Positions 32,848 through 36,908 of a DNA stretch of 36,908 nt are shown here, in pieces (position 1 is the first letter of the stretch; the number at the start of each line of letters is the position of its first letter). The translations under genes and the position numbers were made by a program. The stretch is from Azotobacter chroococcum (GTDB taxonomy: Bacteria > Pseudomonadota > Gammaproteobacteria > Pseudomonadales > Pseudomonadaceae), in the NCBI RefSeq assembly GCF_004339665.1, contig NZ_SMMU01000032.1, positions 1 to 36,908 of the forward strand, written 5' to 3'. The notes under the pieces are model-generated. The model had not been told where the DNA came from and did no database searches. It worked only from the letters and a program-made list of their open reading frames with translations.

Positions 32848-34151
32848 GGCTGCTGCCGCGCAGCCTGTTCGGCCGCAGCCTGCTGCTGATCGCCCTGCTG
32901 ATCCTGCTCGGCCAGCTCGGCGGCGCGCTGCTGGCCCGCCGGCTGATCCTCGAACCGCGCCTGGAGCAGATCGCCGCCGGCGTGGCGCAGAATGCGACGG
33001 CCCTGCGCGCCAGCCTGCTGGCGCTGTCGCCGGCGCAGCGCGAGGCCTTCGTTGCCCGCTTCAACGCCCAGGCCCTGGCCGGCCACAGCATCGCCGCCGG
33101 CGACGGGCCGCCCGCCCCGCTGCCGCCGCTGGAGCGCAGCTTCGCCCGGCGCCTGGCCGAGCGGCTGGCCGGCGACGGCCTGGAGGTGCGCTGGCTGCAC
33201 GAGGCCGGCGGCGGCCCGGTGCTGCGCCTGCGCCTGGAGGGCGAGGACCTCTGGCTGGCGGTGCCGGGCATCCTGCCAGAGCGCCTGTTCACCGGCACCT
33301 GGCTGCTCGCCTCGCTGGGCGCCGGGCTGCTGGCGCTGGCCGGCGCCCTGGCGATCCAGCGCCGCCTGAACCGGCCCCTGACCCGCGTGGTGCAGGCCGC
33401 CGAGTGCCTCGGCCGCGGCGGCGAACCGGAACCTCTGGCGGAGGATGGGCCGGAGGAAACCGCCAGCCTCAGCCGCAGCTTCAACCGCCTGCGCGACAGC
33501 CTGGCGCGCAACGAACGCGAGCGCGCCCTGATGCTGGCCGGCCTCTCCCACGACCTGCGCACGCCGCTGGCCAAGCTGAGTCTGGGCGTGGAGATCCTCG
33601 CCGGCCGCGACGAGCCCGAGGTGGCCGCCAGCCTGCGGCGCAGCATCGCCGAGATGGACGCACTCGTCGGACAGTTCCTCGACTTCGCCCGCGACAGCCG
33701 CGAGGAGCCGGCGGTGGTCGGCGAGCTCGACGTCCTGGCCCGGGAGTTGGCGGCCGCCTACGCCGACCACGGCCAGCCACTGCTGCTGGAGCCGGGTGCG
33801 CCGCCGCCGGTGCGGATGCACCCGGCGGCGCTGCGCCGGGCGCTGACCAACCTGCTGGAGAACGCCTGGCGCCACGGCCGTCCGCCGGTCCGCCTGCGCA
33901 GCGGCATGGACGGCGACAGCGCTTGGCTCGAGGTGATCGACAGCGGCGCAGGCCTCGGCGGACGGGACGCCGAGGTGCTGAAGCAGGCCTTCCGCCGTGG
34001 CGAGAACGCCCGCGGCGGAGCGCCGGGCGCCGGCCTCGGCCTGGCCATCGCCGAGCGCATCGCCCGCGAGCACGGCGGCCGCCTGGAACTGTCCGAGCGG
34101 CCCGGCCCGGGCCTGCGGGCGCGGATCGGCCTGCCCCTGCAGCACGGCTGA
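32844..34151 (+). CDS. Sensor histidine kinase, EnvZ-like
   Basis: The 435-residue inner-membrane kinase has two membrane helices (residues 12-30 and 152-171) enclosing a periplasmic domain of about 120 residues. A HAMP linker, a dimerisation domain with His236 in LAGLSHDLRTPLAKLSLGVE, and an ATPase domain with N box NLLENAWRHG, G1 DSGAGLGG and G2 GAGLGLAIAERI follow. All catalytic motifs are intact. It is translationally coupled to the response regulator. The signal is unknown; the nearby EF-hand protein makes a divalent cation one possibility, but no metal-binding motif was recognised in the sensor domain. Confidence 0.94.
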   Translation: MRLLPRSLFGRSLLLIALLILLGQLGGALLARRLILEPRLEQIAAGVAQNATALRASLLALSPAQREAFVARFNAQALAGHSIAAGDGPPAPLPPLERSFARRLAERLAGDGLEVRWLHEAGGGPVLRLRLEGEDLWLAVPGILPERLFTGTWLLASLGAGLLALAGALAIQRRLNRPLTRVVQAAECLGRGGEPEPLAEDGPEETASLSRSFNRLRDSLARNERERALMLAGLSHDLRTPLAKLSLGVEILAGRDEPEVAASLRRSIAEMDALVGQFLDFARDSREEPAVVGELDVLARELAAAYADHGQPLLLEPGAPPPVRMHPAALRRALTNLLENAWRHGRPPVRLRSGMDGDSAWLEVIDSGAGLGGRDAEVLKQAFRRGENARGGAPGAGLGLAIAERIAREHGGRLELSERPGPGLRARIGLPLQHG

Positions 34152-34546
34152 AAGCGGGCAGCGGATACAGCCCCCGCCCTCTCCTGAAGCAGCCTGCGTG
34201 CTGCCCGCACCAGCTCCGTCCACCGCTCCGTTATCGCCCGAGCCCGCCCTGCAGCCCCCTGCCGGATCACTCCCCGAACACATGCCCCGTCGCAGGGCCA
34301 GGGCTGCCTGCCTGCAGTGCAGCCTCGCCATGTCCTCCGGGAGCAGGCGCACCGGAACAATGCACAGCCCGGGCACAATACGCCAGAAGCGGTGCAGAAA
34401 ACCCCTGAAAAGCGCAAGGAAATCTCTTTTTCAGAAGTTTTTTGATGGCTGGCAAGCCCTGTGCTTATCTCAAAAACAGCCTTACCGGATCATCCTCAAG
34501 ACCTGCGCGGAACACGCGCACTGCAACCCTCAAGGACAGACGAGTC
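34152..34546. other. Long leader region upstream of the TorF-like porin gene
   Basis: No gene is seen in these 395 bp. The part from 34390 on becomes A/T-rich, with tracts such as TCTCTTTTTCAGAAGTTTTTTGATGG, just ahead of a candidate sigma-54 promoter. This is the kind of bendable DNA found upstream of such promoters. Confidence 0.5.
34449..34465 (+). promoter_or_regulatory. Candidate sigma-54 promoter for the TorF-like porin
   Basis: CTGGCAAGCCCTGTGCT has the essential GG (34451-34452) and GC (34463-34464) with exactly ten bases between, and matches the TGGCACG-N4-TTGCW consensus at most positions. The start codon lies about 80 bp downstream. Confidence 0.45.
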
Positions 34547-35305
34547 ATGTTCAAGAAAACGACCCTCGCCCTCACTACCGCCGGCGCCATGGCTGGCACC
34601 TGCATCGCCGTGGCGGGGACGACGGTGGATACGCCGCTCGGCGAGTTCAGCGTCAGCGCCAACGCCACCCTGGCCACCGAGTACATCTTCCGCGGCATCT
34701 CGCAGACCAAGGGAGACCCGGCCATCCAGGGCGGACTGGACATCGTCCACGAGAGCGGCCTGTACGTCGGCATGTGGGCCTCCAACGTCGACTTCGAGAC
34801 CTCGGACGCCCCGGTGGAATACGACTACTACGTCGGCTACGGCAGCAACATCACCGAGGCCCTGGCCTTCGACGTGGGCTGGCTCAAGTACGACTACCCG
34901 GGCGACGACCTCGGCAACTCGGACCTGAACTACAGCGAGTTCTACGGCAGCCTCTCCGCCTACGGCTTCAAGGTCGGCATCAACTACTCCGACGACGTCA
35001 ACAGCGACAACAACGTGGTCTACTCCTACATCGGCTACAAGCGCGACCTGCCCTACGGGATCGGCCTGTCCATGCGTTTCGGCAAGTACGACTTCAAGGA
35101 CGACACCTTCTTCAAGGACGGCGCGAGCAAGGGCGAGGACGCCTACTACGACTGGTACGTCGGGGTGAGCAAGGAGTTCGTCGGCCTGCAGTTCGGCCTG
35201 GCCTATACCCAGACCGACCTGAAGGACGAGGAGTGCGAGAACTTCACCGGCAACGACACCCACTGCGACGCCAACTTCGTCGCCTCGATCTCCAAGGTCT
35301 TCTGA
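34547..35305 (+). CDS. TorF-family putative outer-membrane porin
   Basis: The 252-residue protein has a signal peptide (MFKKTTLALTTAGAMAGTCIAVAG) and then FSVSANATLATEYIFRGISQTKGDPAIQGGLD, the characteristic start of the TorF-like family. The rest alternates aromatic and small residues as in a beta-barrel and ends with Phe (SKVF), the usual signal for outer-membrane insertion. The family has no established substrate. In pseudomonads homologues have been noted near nitrogen-control genes, but no such genes are here. A sigma-54-type promoter upstream would fit nitrogen or carbon-stress control. Codons are strongly biased to C-ending, as in highly expressed genes. Confidence 0.86.
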   Translation: MFKKTTLALTTAGAMAGTCIAVAGTTVDTPLGEFSVSANATLATEYIFRGISQTKGDPAIQGGLDIVHESGLYVGMWASNVDFETSDAPVEYDYYVGYGSNITEALAFDVGWLKYDYPGDDLGNSDLNYSEFYGSLSAYGFKVGINYSDDVNSDNNVVYSYIGYKRDLPYGIGLSMRFGKYDFKDDTFFKDGASKGEDAYYDWYVGVSKEFVGLQFGLAYTQTDLKDEECENFTGNDTHCDANFVASISKVF

Positions 35306-35319
35306 CCACCCGCCGGCCC

Positions 35320-36120
35320 TCAGTAACCGCCGCCGCTCCCCGCGGGGTCGGCGGCGCCGCCCTTGAAGCGGCCCGCCAGGGCCTTCATGGCGCGCATCAG
35401 CAGGCTGGTATCGACGCCCACCGCGACGAAGGCGCAGCCCAGCTCCAGGTAGCGGCGCGCCCGCGCCTCGTCCGTGGCGAGGATGCCGGCGGCCTTGCCG
35501 GCGCGGCGGATGCGCGCGATGCCGTCCTCGATGGCCGCCACTACCTGCGGATGGCCCGGCGCGCCGCGGTGGCCCATGGACGCGGAGAGATCCGCCGGGC
35601 CAATGAAGATCCCGTCCACCCCCTCGACCGCGGCGATGGCGTCGAGATTCTCCAGTCCCCTGACGCTCTCCACCTGCACCAGCAGGCACATCTGCGCGTC
35701 GGCTTCGTCCAGGTAGTCGGGGATGCCGTTCCAGCGCGAGGCGCGGGCCAGGGAAGCGCCCACTCCGCGGATGCCATGCGGCGGGTAGTGCATGGCGGCG
35801 ACCAGGCCCTGCGCCTGCTCGGCGGTCTCCACCATGGGCACCAGCAGGGTCTGCGCGCCGATGTCGAGCAGCTGCTTGATCAGCACCGGATCGCCGACCG
35901 GCGGACGGACCACCGCCTGGCAGGCGTAGGGCGCCACCGCCTGCAGCTGGCCGAGCAGCGAGCGCAGGTCGTTGGGCGCGTGTTCGCCGTCGAGCAGCAG
36001 CCAGTCGAAGCCGGCATTGGCCGCCAGCTCGGCGCAGTAGGGATCGGCCAGGCCGACCCAGACGCCGATCTGCGCCTCCTGGCTCAGACGCTGCTTGAAG
36101 GTGTTGACGGGCATCTGCAT
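35320..36120 (-). CDS. HpcH/HpaI-family aldolase
   Basis: The 266-residue protein is a class II pyruvate aldolase of the HpaI/GarL/RhmA type, which splits 2-keto-3-deoxy or 4-hydroxy-2-keto acids to pyruvate and an aldehyde. It has [39 protein letters not shown] with the catalytic Arg, [12 protein letters not shown], and [36 protein letters not shown] with the metal-binding Glu and Asp. Length and motifs are complete. The ATG after AGGAG is chosen; a second ATG lies two codons in. Which keto acid is used cannot be decided. It converges with the porin gene. Confidence 0.92.
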   Translation of the reverse strand: MQMPVNTFKQRLSQEAQIGVWVGLADPYCAELAANAGFDWLLLDGEHAPNDLRSLLGQLQAVAPYACQAVVRPPVGDPVLIKQLLDIGAQTLLVPMVETAEQAQGLVAAMHYPPHGIRGVGASLARASRWNGIPDYLDEADAQMCLLVQVESVRGLENLDAIAAVEGVDGIFIGPADLSASMGHRGAPGHPQVVAAIEDGIARIRRAGKAAGILATDEARARRYLELGCAFVAVGVDTSLLMRAMKALAGRFKGGAADPAGSGGGY

Positions 36121-36252
36121 GGTTCGCTCCTTGAAAGGGGGCAGGAAGGAAGGCCTGGGCAGGCAGTATCATGCCCGGCCTGCCGGTAACGGCCTGGTAC
36201 CTGCAGGTTAAGCCCACCTGCCGGCCCCTGTCCCCCCTTAGGAGAAACGTCC

Positions 36253-36708
36253 ATGGAGATCTGCCCCGCCACACTCGCCGACATCCCGGCGCTGTGCCGC
36301 CTGCTCGACCAGCTGTTCGCCCAGGAAGCCGAATTCACGCCCGACCGCGCGGCGCAGCAGCGCGGCCTGGCGGCGATCATCGACGACCCGGCGGTCGGCG
36401 AGATCCTGCTCGCCCGGGAGGACGGACAGATCCTCGGCATGGTCAACCTGCTCTATACGGTTTCCACCGCGCTGGGCACGCCGGTGGCGCTGCTCGAGGA
36501 CATGGTGGTGGATGCCGCGGCCCGCGGCCACGGCCTCGGCACACAGCTTTTGGAGGCGGCCATCGCCACCGCGCAAAGCCGCGGCTGCCGGCGCATCACC
36601 CTGTTGACCGACGCCGACAACCTCGACGCCCAGCGCTTCTACGCCCGCCAGGGCTTCGCCCGCTCGCCGATGATCCCCCTGCGCCGGGCGCTCGATCCAC
36701 AGCCGTAG
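36253..36708 (+). CDS. GNAT-family N-acetyltransferase
   Basis: The 151-residue protein has the GNAT fold. Motif A, VVDAAARGHGLGTQLLEAAI (about residues 84-103), holds the acetyl-CoA-binding R-G-H-G-L-G. The C-terminal strand and NLDAQRFYARQGF (about residues 127-139) carry the usual Asn and Tyr. The substrate is unknown. AGGAGA lies seven bases before ATG. The TAG stop is part of GTAGGG (36705-36710), the sequence after which an IS110-family element is inserted, so the element sits two bases past the end of the gene without changing the protein. Confidence 0.9.
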   Translation: MEICPATLADIPALCRLLDQLFAQEAEFTPDRAAQQRGLAAIIDDPAVGEILLAREDGQILGMVNLLYTVSTALGTPVALLEDMVVDAAARGHGLGTQLLEAAIATAQSRGCRRITLLTDADNLDAQRFYARQGFARSPMIPLRRALDPQP

Positions 36709-36710
36709 GG

Positions 36711-36908
36711 CAATGAAATGGACTCCCCCCTCCTACGGCGTCAACGCGCCAGACTGAAGTTGCTGGAAACAGCAGTCACCAGAGGAGGGAGTCCCCATGA
36801 AACTCAAGCGGATGGACCCTCGGGCACGAGGTGCGTCTGATCGCGCCGCAGTTCGTCAAACCCTACGTCAAGAGCGGCAAGAACGACGCCAATGACGCCG
36901 AGGCGATC
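36711..36908 (+). mobile_element. IS110-family element, second copy, internally deleted and cut by window end
   Basis: CAATGAA, the inverted repeat ATGGACTCCCCCC (36718-36730) and the leader up to ATG at 36797 match the left end of the copy at 8002-9379 with a few substitutions. It too is preceded by GTAGGG. The right part lies beyond the window. Confidence 0.92.
36797..36908 (+). pseudogene. IS110-family transposase, frameshifted by a 176-bp deletion
   Basis: ATGAAACTCAAGCGGAT (36797-36813) is followed directly by GGACCCTCGGGCACGAGG, which in the intact copy lies 176 bp further on (complement of 9101-9276 is missing). 176 is not a multiple of three, so the rest is out of frame. The first catalytic Asp (GVDLAKQ) and much of the RuvC-like core are lost. 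This copy could move only with transposase from an intact relative. The end of the gene is outside the window. Confidence 0.92.

Noticed and set aside
31092-34151. Identifying the two-component pair as the BqsRS/CarRS iron or calcium system
   Set aside because: The EF-hand neighbour is suggestive, but no TTAAG-N6-TTAAG box was seen in the gap and no RExxE motif was found in the sensor's periplasmic part.

Overview
The window looks like chromosome from a high-GC gammaproteobacterium of the Pseudomonas/Azotobacter lineage. Third codon positions are almost all G or C, the gene families are ones common in pseudomonads (DgkA, MdaB, HtrA-type protease, TorF porin, RHH regulator plus PHA depolymerase), and short GTAGGG-bounded palindromic elements recur between genes. 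A PL17-type alginate lyase and two PHA-related hydrolases would fit Azotobacter, but genus cannot be fixed from sequence alone. No rRNA, tRNA or CRISPR array was seen.

Layout. 1-3.0 kb: the tail of an aldo/keto reductase, an Old Yellow Enzyme reductase, a diacylglycerol kinase and a COG2187 kinase-like protein. 3.1-6.7 kb: an NAD-salvage block with a PRPP synthase and nicotinamidase (overlapping, + strand) facing nicotinate phosphoribosyltransferase (- strand). The gap between them carries a tandem duplication of about 480 bp that left a dead second copy of the pncB 3' end. 6.8-7.9 kb: a CapA-like protein. 8.0-9.4 kb: a complete IS110-family (IS1111 group) element inserted into a 69-bp palindromic repeat; its 3' flank probably encodes its guide RNA. 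9.5-14.1 kb: mdaB, archease, ogt, a PhaC-like hydrolase, a small membrane protein and a zinc alcohol dehydrogenase. 14.3-19.9 kb: a DUF4239 membrane protein, a Deg/HtrA protease, an RHH regulator with a PHA-depolymerase-type esterase, an EamA transporter and a VOC protein.

20.0-26.1 kb is an accessory island of visibly lower GC. It holds one very large gene for an Avs-like STAND NTPase with an N-terminal Mrr-like nuclease (candidate anti-phage defence), with an IS630-family element inserted exactly at its 5' end. Related short direct repeats lie at both edges of the island.

26.2-36.7 kb returns to core-like DNA: a LysR regulator divergent from a secreted PL17-like alginate lyase, a TPR protein, a sterol-desaturase-family membrane protein, a small EF-hand protein and a Ser-rich secreted protein, both divergent from an OmpR/EnvZ-type two-component pair, a TorF-like porin behind a candidate sigma-54 promoter, an HpcH/HpaI aldolase and a GNAT acetyltransferase. 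The window ends inside a second, internally deleted copy of the same IS110-family element, again placed immediately after GTAGGG.

The most interesting material is (i) the IS110/IS1111 element with exact ends, reconstructed target and guide-like segments, (ii) the Avs-like protein whose translation start sits on an IS630 insertion point, and (iii) the pncA/pncB tail duplication.
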